Source: Pararcticibacter amylolyticus
GTDB taxonomy: Bacteria; Bacteroidota; Bacteroidia; Sphingobacteriales; Sphingobacteriaceae
NCBI RefSeq assembly: GCF_003130405.1
Contig: NZ_QEAS01000008.1
Span: forward strand, 101,011 to 165,010
Direction: 5' to 3'
Length of the DNA: 64,000 nucleotides
Shown one piece after another: positions 45,772-55,818 of this stretch. The notes under the pieces are model-generated. The model was not told where the DNA came from and made no database searches. It was given only the letters and a program-made list of their open reading frames with translations. The position numbers were made by a program, and so were the translations under genes. Every line of letters starts with the position of its first letter. The first letter of the stretch is position 1.

Positions 45772-48765
45772 TTAAAACTTAATACCTGCACCAAATGTGA
45801 ACGAGCGGATACTGGGATACTGGTCTCTGTTGTCGTACCCGGGATTCAGTGCTTCAGCATTTACCTCGGGATCAACGCCTTTGTAACCCGTAATGACGAG
45901 GGCATTGAGTACAGAAGTATAGAGCCTCAGTGATTTGATGTGCTTCCCAAGCTTGTTAAAGGTGTATCCAAGGAGGATATTATCTACCTTCCAGTAATCC
46001 CCATCTTCCACATAATAGCTATTAAACTCAGGGTCAATATCTTTGCTCAGGGTGGTTTTTCCGAATACAGGATCGTTCACCGACTTTAAGCGATTCTCCA
46101 TTCTGCTATTTTTGGCATTCTCATAATACATCCTGGCTTCGTTGATGATCTGAAAGCCAAAGGCCCCCCTCATGGTAATGGCTAAGTCGAAATTTTTATA
46201 TCGGAAGTTGTTATTCCATCCGGCATACCACTTTGGAAGCCCGTTTCCTATGATTTGTTTTTCTTCGGGTGCGCGTGAGAAGTCGTTGTATGCGATCCGC
46301 GTTCCATCGGCTCCCTCATAGATCCACTTTCCGTTTTCATCGATGTCGACAACCTTGAATCCCCAGAAGTTTCCTATCCTTTCCCCAGCTTGTACCCGGT
46401 GTGATTCGGTCTTCACTGGTTCGGCCAGCCAGCCGGTGTTGAAATAGTCAAACTGGGTTTTGAATACGCTTCCATCGAGACTTTTCAGTTTATTAGAATT
46501 GGTTGAAAATGTAACGTTGGTATGCCAGTCAAAGTTTTTAGCCGTTACCGGAACACCTGAAAGAAGTACCTCAATCCCCCGGTTTTGCATTGTACCTCCG
46601 TTTGCCCACGTTTTATTATACAGGTTTGGAGGTACGGGGACACTGTACTCATAGAGAAGGCCGTCAACATTTCTGTTGTATGCGTCGATTGAACCGGATA
46701 GCCTGTTTTTTAAAAGGCTGAAATCGAGCCCGATGTTTGTCTCCTTTTTTTCTTCCCATTTCAGATCAGGGTTTGGGTTAGACGCGGGTACGATGGTTTG
46801 CACCCATTTACCGTTTACATAGGCGAATTTGTCATACTTGAGCATGGCAACACCCAGAAAACCATTGACAGGCTGGGAGCCTGTTACACCATAGCCAATG
46901 CGTAGTTTCAAATCATCAAGAACGTTCTGATCCTTCATGAAAGGTTCCCGTGTAATCCTCCATCCCAGAGATACAGCAGGGAAGGCTCCCCATTCATTGT
47001 CTGTGCCCCAAAGCTGACTTGCTCCTTCGTAACGTAAACTCGCCATTAGCAAATAACGGTCGTCGAAGGAGTAGGTGGCGCGTCCGAAGAATCCGATCAG
47101 ATTAGTTGTCCACTTATGAGAATTTGCGTCTGCTTTTCCTTCCTTCAGCGCCGATCCGATGCCGATATTGTGCCACCCTCCAAATTGATCATCCTGGAAC
47201 CCGAAATTTGAGAAATACATGTCCTCAAAATCGACCCCATTATAGCTGTATCCACCAAGAAAGCTCATTTTATGCCGGTTGATCTGTTTGTTATAGAGCG
47301 CTGTGAGTTCTACCAGCGATTCTGACCGTGCTGAAGCCCCCACCGATGACCATCCGGCGAAACCATCTCTTCTGGCAGACGCGTGGTTGAGCGTTTCTGA
47401 ATAGCCGTGGTTCCTTTTTTGTTCAACATACGACATGACGCCCGAAAGAGTGAGATCCCTGACTGGATTGAACGTGAGCCCGCCATTGAACCGCACTTCT
47501 GTATTTTTTACGTCTCCATAGCTTTCCTCCAGTCTTGCCACGGGGTTTTCATACTCAAATTTGCTCAAGTTCTCATACCAGCTTCCATCGGCATTTTTTA
47601 CCGGGTCTGTAGGGTTCCGCAATAAAGCCTGGCGGTAAGTATATCCACTGAAGCTGCCTGAATTTGCCGTTGATTCAAACTTGTTCTTTTTACCCAGAAA
47701 ACCGACCTTGACCTGCAGTTTATCGTCGAACATCTTGTGTGTGACCTCGGTACGGCCCTGAAATGTCTCATTTGCGGATTTAAGCATAATTCCTTCCGAT
47801 GAATTGCTGTTGAGGTTCACAATGTAGTTTGTGGATGAGGCTCCTCCGCGAAGAGATAAGTTATGTACCTGTGTGAATGGCGTTCGCATAATTTCATCCA
47901 GCCATTCGGTGCTTGCTCCATGATCTTCATTCGGGTAAAGCGCCGCGAACTCCGTTGCATTTAACAGGTCTGGCTTCTTAAGTATGCGGGAGGTGCTCAT
48001 ATAGCCATTATAATCTACCTGGTTGGTCTCACCTCCTTTGCTTTTTTTTGTTGTAACGAAGATCACTCCGTTGGTTCCTCTCGTCCCATAGATAGCTGCA
48101 GCTGAACCGTCTTTCAAGACATCAACGCTTTCTACATCTTCCGGTGCAACTGTGTTAATGCTTCCGGGAACTCCGTCAATAAGGACCAGGGGAGCCGTAT
48201 TTGCTCCGCCAATGGTGTTGGTGCCTCTTAGCCGGAACTGGGTTGTTGATGTAGGATCGCCGCTTGGATTGCTGACAGCGAGTCCGGCGACTTTCCCCTG
48301 AATGAGCTGCCCGACATCTTTGATCGCTCCCTGTGCAAAATTTTCAGGCCTTACACTTGCCACCGAACTGGTTACATCCCCTTTTTTCTGAGTGCCGTAT
48401 CCTATGATGACCACATCTTCCAGTAGCCGCGAGTCTTCTACCAGGGAAATACTAAGTGATTTTCGCCCTTTAAGCGGGATCTCCCGGGTTTGGTACCCAA
48501 GATAACTGACAACCAGAACGGCGTCGGGGACCAGACCGGGCAGTGTGAACCGGCCGCTTTCATCAGTGCTGGCACCATTTCCTTTCGATCCTTTGACAAT
48601 AATAGTGGCGCCTATAATGGCTGCTCCCTTTTCATCGAGGACCTTTCCTGATACATTTACCTTTTCCTGTGCATATCCCTGCACAGCAAGTAAGTACAGG
48701 CCCGTTATAAGACACATCAGATGCCTTATCAAACCTGCTAAACCAGATCTAAGTTTACTCATCAT
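45772..48765 (-). CDS. SusC-type TonB-dependent transporter (no STN domain)
   Basis: 997 residues. Signal peptide (ending in GYAQ), carboxypeptidase-regulatory-like domain (about 35-108: VNVSGKVLDEKGAAIIGATIIVKGSKGNGASTDESGRF), TonB box and plug (about 112-240: LLEDVVIIGYGTQKKGDVTSSVASV, APLVLIDGVPGSINTVAPEDVESVDVLKDGSAAAIYGTRGTNGVIFVTTKK), then the barrel. The absence of an STN domain means that it does not signal to FecR; control instead fits the one-component sensor downstream or the hybrid regulator. It ends 17 bases before its susD. Confidence 0.95.
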   Translation of the reverse strand: MMSKLRSGLAGLIRHLMCLITGLYLLAVQGYAQEKVNVSGKVLDEKGAAIIGATIIVKGSKGNGASTDESGRFTLPGLVPDAVLVVSYLGYQTREIPLKGRKSLSISLVEDSRLLEDVVIIGYGTQKKGDVTSSVASVRPENFAQGAIKDVGQLIQGKVAGLAVSNPSGDPTSTTQFRLRGTNTIGGANTAPLVLIDGVPGSINTVAPEDVESVDVLKDGSAAAIYGTRGTNGVIFVTTKKSKGGETNQVDYNGYMSTSRILKKPDLLNATEFAALYPNEDHGASTEWLDEIMRTPFTQVHNLSLRGGASSTNYIVNLNSNSSEGIMLKSANETFQGRTEVTHKMFDDKLQVKVGFLGKKNKFESTANSGSFSGYTYRQALLRNPTDPVKNADGSWYENLSKFEYENPVARLEESYGDVKNTEVRFNGGLTFNPVRDLTLSGVMSYVEQKRNHGYSETLNHASARRDGFAGWSSVGASARSESLVELTALYNKQINRHKMSFLGGYSYNGVDFEDMYFSNFGFQDDQFGGWHNIGIGSALKEGKADANSHKWTTNLIGFFGRATYSFDDRYLLMASLRYEGASQLWGTDNEWGAFPAVSLGWRITREPFMKDQNVLDDLKLRIGYGVTGSQPVNGFLGVAMLKYDKFAYVNGKWVQTIVPASNPNPDLKWEEKKETNIGLDFSLLKNRLSGSIDAYNRNVDGLLYEYSVPVPPNLYNKTWANGGTMQNRGIEVLLSGVPVTAKNFDWHTNVTFSTNSNKLKSLDGSVFKTQFDYFNTGWLAEPVKTESHRVQAGERIGNFWGFKVVDIDENGKWIYEGADGTRIAYNDFSRAPEEKQIIGNGLPKWYAGWNNNFRYKNFDLAITMRGAFGFQIINEARMYYENAKNSRMENRLKSVNDPVFGKTTLSKDIDPEFNSYYVEDGDYWKVDNILLGYTFNKLGKHIKSLRLYTSVLNALVITGYKGVDPEVNAEALNPGYDNRDQYPSIRSFTFGAGIKF

Positions 48766-49080
48766 TTTTTGTTATTGGTTTATAAATAATTATGGTTGTT
48801 AATAGTTATCGCAGATCCAGCCTATCGGTGGGCGAAATGCAATCCTGAGCGCATTGCGGGAACGAAACTGATCGTTGATTGACGGAAATGACGGATAGCT
48901 ACTGAAACAAATTTATCACGGATGAGCCTGAGGAAGACAACAACCTCGTTGAAAAAAATGATAACTATGTTGCTATTATGCAGCTACTGCCGCAGGTTAA
49001 GGGGAGGAAGTTCGGGGATTATTGCTCCCGGCAGGTGTACCGGAAGTGAGCTTTATTATATGAAGTGTGCTCTGCTAAGT
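48766..49080 (-). promoter_or_regulatory. susC upstream region: -7 element and weak tandem repeat
   Basis: This is most of the 394-base gap between susC and the DUF421 gene. It holds no convincing gene. On the minus strand a perfect -7 element TAAATTTG lies at 48915-48908, without TTTG at the usual distance. Upstream, AACCTCGTTG (48942-48951) and AACTATGTTG (48963-48972) share 7 of 10 bases and are 21 bases apart, the same spacing as the repeats in the other minus-strand PUL. An A/C-rich tract precedes the start codon. The regulator is unknown. Confidence 0.35.
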
Positions 49081-49107
49081 ATAAAAACTGCCTGTATGGT
49101 CAGGCAG
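49081..49107 (-). terminator. Rho-independent terminator of the DUF421 gene
   Basis: On the minus strand CTGCCTG pairs with CAGGCAG around a 6-base loop and is followed by TTTTTAT. It lies about 50 bases after the DUF421 stop codon. Confidence 0.75.
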
Positions 49108-49159
49108 CTTTATCAGGCTGAAAGCCGGGTTTTCAGATAATTATTTTTTCTGGCCGATC

Positions 49160-49843
49160 TCAGGCAATCCTTTTTGTCGTCATAGAACCTACCCATTCGT
49201 CGCAGCCACAACAGGTGCAGCAGCCGTTGGATGCAGCATTTGTGTAGGGCTCTCCGCATTCGGCACAACAGCGGTTCTGATCGGTTGGCAGCACTTTCTT
49301 TTGCTGGCCCGGAAAGATAGGAAGGCCCGGTTTTACTTCCTCGTCCGGGAAGAAAAGAACGCTTACTTCTCCGGTTGTTTCAATCAGCACCGTCCGCACT
49401 TGTCCCAGATGTTCAACGTTCTGCAGCCGCAGCTCAGAGAAGAGTTCTTCACGGCTCAGACCCGTACGTTTGAGTTCTTCTAACCGGATCTTTCCAGATT
49501 GAACAACGTATACAGGTTCTCCTTCCATGACACGCTCGAACCATCTGAACCGGTCGGTCAGCCGCGTAATGCCCATATAGAGGAGGATAATTACCAGAAA
49601 AACAGTAAGTGCCGGGAGTATGCCTACATCTTCATAAAACATCGGGTCACCGGCGGCAGAACCAAGACCAATGATCAATACCAGCTCAAATATGGATAAC
49701 TGTCTGATCCCACGCTTTCCCGACGCCCGTAAGGTCATCAGGATGACCATGAACATGACCACCGATCGCAGTACAACCTCCAGCAGAAATGCGGCAGGAA
49801 GATCATTAAACATTATCCGGTTCCAGTCGAATATTTTTTCCAT
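49160..49843 (-). CDS. DUF421/YetF-family membrane protein with Cys-rich tail
   Basis: A 227-residue protein. Three transmembrane helices (about 15-110) carry the family motifs LRASGKRGIRQLSIFELVLIIGLGSAAGDPMFYEDVG. The cytoplasmic YetF domain follows (about 120-180: RFRWFERVMEGEPVYVVQSGKIRLEELKRTGLSREELFSELRLQNVEHLGQVRTVLIETTGEVSVL). The last 35 residues hold eight cysteines (CCAECGEPY, then CCTCCGCDEW), which could bind zinc. The function of the family is not settled. It sits between the two minus-strand PULs, is monocistronic, and ends at its own terminator. Confidence 0.88.
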   Translation of the reverse strand: MEKIFDWNRIMFNDLPAAFLLEVVLRSVVMFMVILMTLRASGKRGIRQLSIFELVLIIGLGSAAGDPMFYEDVGILPALTVFLVIILLYMGITRLTDRFRWFERVMEGEPVYVVQSGKIRLEELKRTGLSREELFSELRLQNVEHLGQVRTVLIETTGEVSVLFFPDEEVKPGLPIFPGQQKKVLPTDQNRCCAECGEPYTNAASNGCCTCCGCDEWVGSMTTKRIA

Positions 49844-49852
49844 TAACTAATC

Positions 49853-49884
49853 AAAAAATCAGTCATCCAATATGAGGATTTTTT
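49853..49884 (-). terminator. A/T-rich hairpin after the hybrid regulator gene
   Basis: An 8-base stem, AAAAAATC (49853-49860) with GATTTTTT (49877-49884). On the minus strand it ends in a T-run, and it lies 8 bases after the hybrid regulator stop codon. Confidence 0.6.
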
Positions 49885-49892
49885 AGAACGAT

Positions 49893-52800
49893 CTATACAC
49901 TTTGTTTACATTCTTTTCTGTCCTTTACATAGTCAGAAGGCGACACTTTGTATTTTTCTTTGAAGCAGGTACTAAAATATCCTGAACTGTTAAATCCTAC
50001 CATGTAGGCTACTTCAGAAATTGACATCTCGCTGGCATCCAGTAACTCACTGGCTTTTTTCAAACGGATATCCCTGACGAACTCAACCGGCGACATACCG
50101 GTTAAGCTTTTGATCTTTTTATAGAAGGTTGTTCTGCCCATGCCGATAGCGACAGCAACGGCATCAATATTGAAATGCACATCAGACATCCCGTCTTCTA
50201 TAATCTGTACAACATCTTTTAAGAATTTCCCGTCACGCGGGGTCATGTAAGTATCCTGAACCCGGGAGTCTGTTTGTTTTGACCGTTCAAGAATACTCGC
50301 AACCATTCTTTGCCGTTGATTAATCAGGTTGTGTATTAAATGCTCGATGTATTCGGAATGAAAGGGCTTGGTAATATAAAAATCAGCACCGCTGGACAAA
50401 CCTTTTATCTGGTCTTCTACAGAAGATCTGGCTGTTAACAGGATTACAGGAATGTGGCTTGTGGTAATTTCGTTTTTCAGCTTATCCAGCATTTGTATGC
50501 CATCCATTACCGGCATCACAACGTCACTGATGATGACGTCTGGTAATAATCCGACCGCTTTTTCATATCCATCCAATCCATTTTCAGCTTCGAGTACCTG
50601 GTAGTTCTGATCAAATTGATCCACGATCAGTTTTCTTACATCCCTGTTGTCCTCCACGATCAAAAGCTTAGGGCAGCCGTCAAGACTTAAGTCTGGCCGC
50701 GTAGTCTTGTGTTCTGTCTGTGGCTGCAAGGTTTGTTCCTGTATGTCTGAAGCGGGTTCTTCGTTTTCCAGATCTGCTTTGTCGTAATGCGTATGACCTT
50801 TGAGGAGTTCCACCCGGAAGGTGAGTCCCTCCGTTGCGTTTCTCTGTGCATAGATCTTCCCTTTATGAAGCCGGACAATATCTCTGCTTAGAGCCAGTCC
50901 GATGCCGGTTCCCTTAAAGGCCTTGTCCTGCTGGTTATTTCCTTCGTAATAAAGCCTGAAAATATCTTCCAGTTTGTTTTCCGGTAAGCCGGCACCTTCA
51001 TCCCGTACGCTTACTGTTGTATACTCCCGATGGCTGTTTTCAATGCTGATGGATATTCTTTTCCCCGTGGGGGTAAACTTTATGGCGTTTGAAAGGAGGT
51101 TAAAGAATACAATCTCAATTTTTTCCTCGTCACACCATATCAGGGGTTCGCTGCCTGGCTTCAGGATATTGAGCCTGATGTTCTTTTCCAAACAGATATC
51201 TTTAAAGTAAGCAGCAGTGTGCTCCATCAGGGATCCCAGGTCAACCTTTTGTACGTTTAACTTCAGGCTCTGGTTTTGAATCTTCCTGAAATCAAGAAGC
51301 TGATTGACGAAGCGCATCATCCTGTCAACATTTTTACCGGCAATATCCAGGTAGTCCCGTCCATTTTCACTCAATGCTTCCGTGTTTTTTATCTTGTTCA
51401 ACGGATTCACAATCAGGGTTAAAGGTGTTCTTAGCTCATGTGAAATATTTGTAAAAAGCTGGAGCTTTAATTCCGTCATCTTCTTCTCGACGATGACCTT
51501 GTTTTTCAGCCCGATCAGGGTGGTAACAAATCTTCTGACCATTTCTGCAACCAGAACTGCCACAAGAAAATACGCGAACATGGCTCCGTTACTCAGCCAC
51601 CAGGGTTTAAGGATCTTAATAGAAATACTCTTTTCGGGAACGTTGTTAAAGTGATAATTGTCGGTAGTTTTTACCCTAAACGTATATTCACCCGGAGGTA
51701 TTTTTGTATAGGTCGCTTTTTTCAGGTTTTTTACATGATGCCATCCTTTGTCGTAGCCTTCGAGGATATAGGAGTAAGAGATATTTTTCGAAAGCCGGAA
51801 ATCTAAAACAGCATATTCAAAAGTGATCACGTTCTGATCGTGCTTCAGCGTCATGTTGCGGGTATAGTTTATCGCATACCGTAGGGGAGAGTCTTTACTC
51901 TTGATCCTGATGTCTTCATTGTAAAGCTGAATGCCGGTAAATACCAGAGACGAACGAAATTTCTGGTCCCTGATTTTGTCAGGATAAAAAGAGATGTACC
52001 CATTGGCACATCCGAAGAATATCTCCCCGTTTTTAGCCCTGAAAGCCCCTGCCTCGGAAAAACGCGTTCCGGGCAGTCCATCATAGCTGTCATAATTCCT
52101 GAAGCTTTCCCGTTTGATATCCAGTTTAGACAACCCATTTTCAGTAGCCACCCAAAGATTTCCCTTATTGTCCTCTACCATACTGAGTACAATATCATTC
52201 GGCAGGCCATGATCCTTTGTAAATACCTGGAACTTTAGAGCCTTCTTTTTGTGTATAGTGTGCGATAACACCCTGTTTAATCCGCCCCCAAAAGTGCCGA
52301 TCCAGACATCGCCGTTCCGGGCCGGGTAAAGATACAGCAGGTCATTGTTTCCCAGGCTGGAGGGATCTCCCGGGATTTTTGTTGTTTGCATGAAAGAAAG
52401 CTTGCCGGGATGTTCGTCAGGATCAAAACGCAGCAGGCCATCGGTTGTTGCCAGCCATATATTCCTATCCGGCCCCTGTATGATATGGCGTATGACATTG
52501 AACGTATGTTTGGGATAATGCCTGAAATCATTATGAATGTTTTTAAAGCTCACTTTGCCTCCTTGTGAAACCAGGAGATTTAAGCCGCTGCCAAAAGTTC
52601 CGATCCATACCCGTCCGGAATCATCTGTCAGAACTGAATACACCTTGTTCCCGCTAAGACTCGACGGATCGGCGGGGTTGTTCACGTACCGGGTTAATCT
52701 ATAACGGGTATGCGATTGGTTTTCAGGGTCTAGTCTTATCAATCCCTGACCTTTCGTGCCTATCCAGATCGTTCCGTCTTGCCCTTCCGTAATACAATAG

Positions 52801-54284
52801 ATACTGCCTAAATTCTGATTGGGTACTGTTAATACATCTTTGATCTCCTTTCCGTTCTGGTAGACGTATAGTTTCCCCTTTTTTGTAGTGATCCAGGTTT
52901 TTCCATGCTGGTCCTGCAACAGTGCGCGGACTTCGTTATCGAATTTATTGTCCGATTCCTCCACCAATACCTGGTGTTTGAAGTTTCCCGCAGGAAATAC
53001 GACCCGGTTGAGTCCTCCGTTCCGGGAGCTAAACCAAAGAACTCCCTTATTATCCGAAAAGGCAGAGACGATACTATTGGAGAATAACTTGTCAGGAGAT
53101 CCGGGTCTGTTGTAAAAATACGCCAGATTATCGCGTGCGCTGTCATAGTATCCAAACCCTCCGCCTTTCAGACTTATCCAAACCACACCATTCACATCTT
53201 CAAATACCTTATAAGTTCCGTCGGTAGGCCTCCCATAGGGCGATCCGTCTTCCTTTGCGTGATTGAAATATTTAAAAGTCCCTTTATCCGGTGAATATTT
53301 ATAAACTCCTTCTTTTTCGGCCTCCAGCCAGACATTTCCCCTGGAGTCCTCAAAAATAGAATAGAGGTGAAGCCGTTTTTCATTGCCAGCCTGGTGAAAG
53401 GAACCATTTTTCCTGTTATAAAGAACCAATCCCAGATTTCCGGCTGTGACATAGATATCGCCTGATCTCGAGAGGCAGATGTCATGAATTTCATTATTTC
53501 CCAGTTTGTGGGAAATGAGTGTTTTTTTTTCGGATAGATATTCGACCAGGACGCCGTCGGAACTGCCGAAAATGACAGCACTTGAATTTTCCGAGACCGA
53601 CGTGATGTTTAGACCGGCACAGTATAATTTTTTATGTCCGGATAAGCCCGAAACATATTTTCCGTTTCGTTTAACTAAGCAAACGAGTCCCTGCCCGGTT
53701 CCCAGCCAAACTCTTCGCTGCTGGTCTTCATAAATAAAATTAATCTTTTTGAGATCCCTGTCCTGGTTGAAATGAATCACCTGCAATTTGTCTTCATGAC
53801 TGTTTGAAATGCACAGGGCATCCCTTTCTGAGGTGATCATCCAGGTATCTCCGTTCGATAAAGGAATAATTCTTTCGATCGTGACGTTGCTTAAGTTTTC
53901 TCCCGATACGGAATGGGTGATGGCTGAGAACTGTTCTGTCTTTTTGTCGAACCGGTAGGCCTTTTTATCGTAGGTCAGCACCCATAAATATCCCGCCGGA
54001 TCTTCCGTTATATCTTTGACTTTATTATTTTTAAGTACCGACCTGTCGCCTGGTTCGGATTTGTAAGCGGTAAAATTATTCCCGTCAAACCGGTTGATCC
54101 CATCCCATGTACCCAACCAGATAAATCCTTCCCGGTCTTGGGTAATACATAGAACACCATCATGAGAGAGTCCGTCTTCGGTAGAATAGTGGGAAAACTT
54201 GGGTTCAGGCCAGGAAGCTGAAACCGTCTGCCAGCCAGTCAGTAACAGTACTAAGAGTACCCATATTCTATACAAGTATTTCAT
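49893..54284 (-). CDS. Hybrid two-component system regulator (HTCS)
   Basis: 1463 residues from ATG 54284; the longer frame starts with GTG. Order: signal peptide; about 14 Reg_prop propeller repeats (to about 750; for example YSTEDGLSHDGVLCITQDREGFIWLGTWDGINRFDG); Y_Y_Y domain (about 800-880); transmembrane helix; HisKA with the phosphorylated His in FTNISHELRTPLTLI (about 946); HATPase (NLLSNAIKFTP, DEGAGLP, GTGIGLALS); receiver domain (LLIVEDNRD, phospho-Asp in ISDVVMPVMDG near 1251, TKPF); C-terminal AraC helix-turn-helix. It senses an oligosaccharide in the periplasm and should activate the PUL at 54450-63130. Confidence 0.95.
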   Translation of the reverse strand: MKYLYRIWVLLVLLLTGWQTVSASWPEPKFSHYSTEDGLSHDGVLCITQDREGFIWLGTWDGINRFDGNNFTAYKSEPGDRSVLKNNKVKDITEDPAGYLWVLTYDKKAYRFDKKTEQFSAITHSVSGENLSNVTIERIIPLSNGDTWMITSERDALCISNSHEDKLQVIHFNQDRDLKKINFIYEDQQRRVWLGTGQGLVCLVKRNGKYVSGLSGHKKLYCAGLNITSVSENSSAVIFGSSDGVLVEYLSEKKTLISHKLGNNEIHDICLSRSGDIYVTAGNLGLVLYNRKNGSFHQAGNEKRLHLYSIFEDSRGNVWLEAEKEGVYKYSPDKGTFKYFNHAKEDGSPYGRPTDGTYKVFEDVNGVVWISLKGGGFGYYDSARDNLAYFYNRPGSPDKLFSNSIVSAFSDNKGVLWFSSRNGGLNRVVFPAGNFKHQVLVEESDNKFDNEVRALLQDQHGKTWITTKKGKLYVYQNGKEIKDVLTVPNQNLGSIYCITEGQDGTIWIGTKGQGLIRLDPENQSHTRYRLTRYVNNPADPSSLSGNKVYSVLTDDSGRVWIGTFGSGLNLLVSQGGKVSFKNIHNDFRHYPKHTFNVIRHIIQGPDRNIWLATTDGLLRFDPDEHPGKLSFMQTTKIPGDPSSLGNNDLLYLYPARNGDVWIGTFGGGLNRVLSHTIHKKKALKFQVFTKDHGLPNDIVLSMVEDNKGNLWVATENGLSKLDIKRESFRNYDSYDGLPGTRFSEAGAFRAKNGEIFFGCANGYISFYPDKIRDQKFRSSLVFTGIQLYNEDIRIKSKDSPLRYAINYTRNMTLKHDQNVITFEYAVLDFRLSKNISYSYILEGYDKGWHHVKNLKKATYTKIPPGEYTFRVKTTDNYHFNNVPEKSISIKILKPWWLSNGAMFAYFLVAVLVAEMVRRFVTTLIGLKNKVIVEKKMTELKLQLFTNISHELRTPLTLIVNPLNKIKNTEALSENGRDYLDIAGKNVDRMMRFVNQLLDFRKIQNQSLKLNVQKVDLGSLMEHTAAYFKDICLEKNIRLNILKPGSEPLIWCDEEKIEIVFFNLLSNAIKFTPTGKRISISIENSHREYTTVSVRDEGAGLPENKLEDIFRLYYEGNNQQDKAFKGTGIGLALSRDIVRLHKGKIYAQRNATEGLTFRVELLKGHTHYDKADLENEEPASDIQEQTLQPQTEHKTTRPDLSLDGCPKLLIVEDNRDVRKLIVDQFDQNYQVLEAENGLDGYEKAVGLLPDVIISDVVMPVMDGIQMLDKLKNEITTSHIPVILLTARSSVEDQIKGLSSGADFYITKPFHSEYIEHLIHNLINQRQRMVASILERSKQTDSRVQDTYMTPRDGKFLKDVVQIIEDGMSDVHFNIDAVAVAIGMGRTTFYKKIKSLTGMSPVEFVRDIRLKKASELLDASEMSISEVAYMVGFNSSGYFSTCFKEKYKVSPSDYVKDRKECKQSV

Positions 54285-54357
54285 CCTCACGTATCCTGGT
54301 TAACTGGTTGCTTATAGAAAAATAAATAGTCTATAATTTTTGCTCAGGGCTCAAGAA

Positions 54358-54397
54358 TAAAAAAAAACCGGGGAAATACTGTCCTGTACTTCCCCGG
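54358..54397 (-). terminator. Rho-independent terminator of the GH28 operon
   Basis: On the minus strand CCGGGGAA (54397-54390) pairs with TTCCCCGG (54375-54368), followed by a run of nine T. It separates the enzyme operon from the hybrid regulator, which must then have its own promoter. Confidence 0.88.
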
Positions 54398-54449
54398 CAA
54401 ATCAACCGGGTTTCCTGATTGAAGAGTTTTAAAACGGTATCTGTCAGAG

Positions 54450-55769
54450 TTATTTCAGCTTCTTTCCGTTTACCTGCACCTTTTTCAGTGTTAAGTTTGA
54501 TATATAACCAGCAGGGATCTCTGTGCCTGCTGTCGCCTGGATATCCAGGTTTTCAAAAGTAAAGTCGGAAAGCTGATACTGGTCTGATTGAACGACATCG
54601 AAAAAAACATCGCATTTCAATGCGATGTTCCGCATCGTGACATTCATGGAGGAGGAAGGAGCCTTTCTTGTTTGTCCTTTCATATCGAAAAACTGGGTCC
54701 ATGGTTTCACATACAGAAAACTCTGCGCATCTCCTTTAATATCCTCTACCAAAATGTATTCGTAGTTCTGAGGAGTGTCAGGACGCATTTTCAGCCAGAG
54801 CAGTCGTTTGGCATTATTCAGGGTGCAGCGGCGCAGAACAATGTTACGGTTGTGGATCGCCTCACTGCCGCAGGTCAGTGCACTGTGACAGAAGCCATAG
54901 GTACAGTCTTCGATAATGATATTCCGGTTTCCTCCATTATTTTTATCCTGGTCGGCTGAAGGCCCTTTTCCTCCTTTTAGAGCAATGGCATCATCATTTA
55001 CAGAAAAGTAGCAGTTCCTGATATGCACATTGGTGCAGGCGTCGATATCTATGGCATCGGTACTGGGCGCCTTAACCGGTTGATGGGGAGAAAAAATATA
55101 GAGATCCGACACTTTTACATTTTCGCATTTATACAAATGGGTGGTCCAGAACGGCGAGTTTACCAGTTTAACCCCGGAGAGCTGTACATTCTTACTGTTG
55201 GAGATGTAAACCAAACGGGGGCGAAGTTCTTCTATATTAGTGCAATTAGGGTTTACCTTCCTTCGAAGCCAGAATGATTTCCAATATCGTAAACCATTTC
55301 CGTCAATCGTTCCCTCTCCCGAAACCGTAAACCCGTCAAGGCTGTCAGCGTTGACAAGCGCTGCAAAATAATTAATGCTCTGGCCCTCAATCCGGGTTGG
55401 AAGGATTGGGAAATTGCTGATGTCATCGCTTCCTTTCAATACGGCATCTTTTTCGATAAATAGATGCGTTTTAGCTTTGAAGAAGAGGGCACCGCTCAAA
55501 AATGTTCCCTTTGGAATAAGGACCACTCCTCCTCCGGCTGCCGAAGCCTGGTCTATAATCGACTGGATTTTTTCTGTTTGGAGGATGGTACTGTCGTTTA
55601 CGACGCCGTAATCGGTGATCCGGTAGGCCTTGCCAAGTGTTTTAATATCAACCGCTTTATTTTGGCGGAACCAATCGGGGACAGGCGTGCCGTCCGGGAA
55701 GAGCTCTTTAGCTTCAAGTCCCAGAGCCAGGTGTATGCAAACGAGCAGGAATAATACTATTTTCTTCAT
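54450..55769 (-). CDS. GH28-family polygalacturonase-type enzyme
   Basis: 439 residues from ATG 55769; the upstream TTG at 55784 adds five residues. Signal peptide (ending near GLEAK). The right-handed beta helix shows GH28 motifs: ITDYGVVNDSTILQTEKIQSIIDQASAAGGGVVLIPKGTFLSGALF, PSTDAIDIDAC, the catalytic VNDDAIALKGG, then HSALTCGSE (in place of GHGxxxGSE) and LLWLKMRPD (RIK-like). The Gly-His-Gly and RIK motifs are modified, as in exo-acting or rhamnogalacturonan-active members. It would cleave an alpha-linked uronic acid chain such as pectin in the periplasm. It follows the glycosidase candidate by 49 bases. Confidence 0.88.
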   Translation of the reverse strand: MKKIVLFLLVCIHLALGLEAKELFPDGTPVPDWFRQNKAVDIKTLGKAYRITDYGVVNDSTILQTEKIQSIIDQASAAGGGVVLIPKGTFLSGALFFKAKTHLFIEKDAVLKGSDDISNFPILPTRIEGQSINYFAALVNADSLDGFTVSGEGTIDGNGLRYWKSFWLRRKVNPNCTNIEELRPRLVYISNSKNVQLSGVKLVNSPFWTTHLYKCENVKVSDLYIFSPHQPVKAPSTDAIDIDACTNVHIRNCYFSVNDDAIALKGGKGPSADQDKNNGGNRNIIIEDCTYGFCHSALTCGSEAIHNRNIVLRRCTLNNAKRLLWLKMRPDTPQNYEYILVEDIKGDAQSFLYVKPWTQFFDMKGQTRKAPSSSMNVTMRNIALKCDVFFDVVQSDQYQLSDFTFENLDIQATAGTEIPAGYISNLTLKKVQVNGKKLK

Positions 55770-55818
55770 TTTATATTGTTTCAAGTAATCATTTCTGGAT
55801 ATCCTTTTCCAATCAGTA

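Noticed and set aside
48922..49140. A 72-codon plus-strand frame in the long gap between susC and the DUF421 gene
   Set aside because: No ribosome site, arginine- and cysteine-rich translation without any protein pattern, and it overlaps a terminator and the susC promoter.
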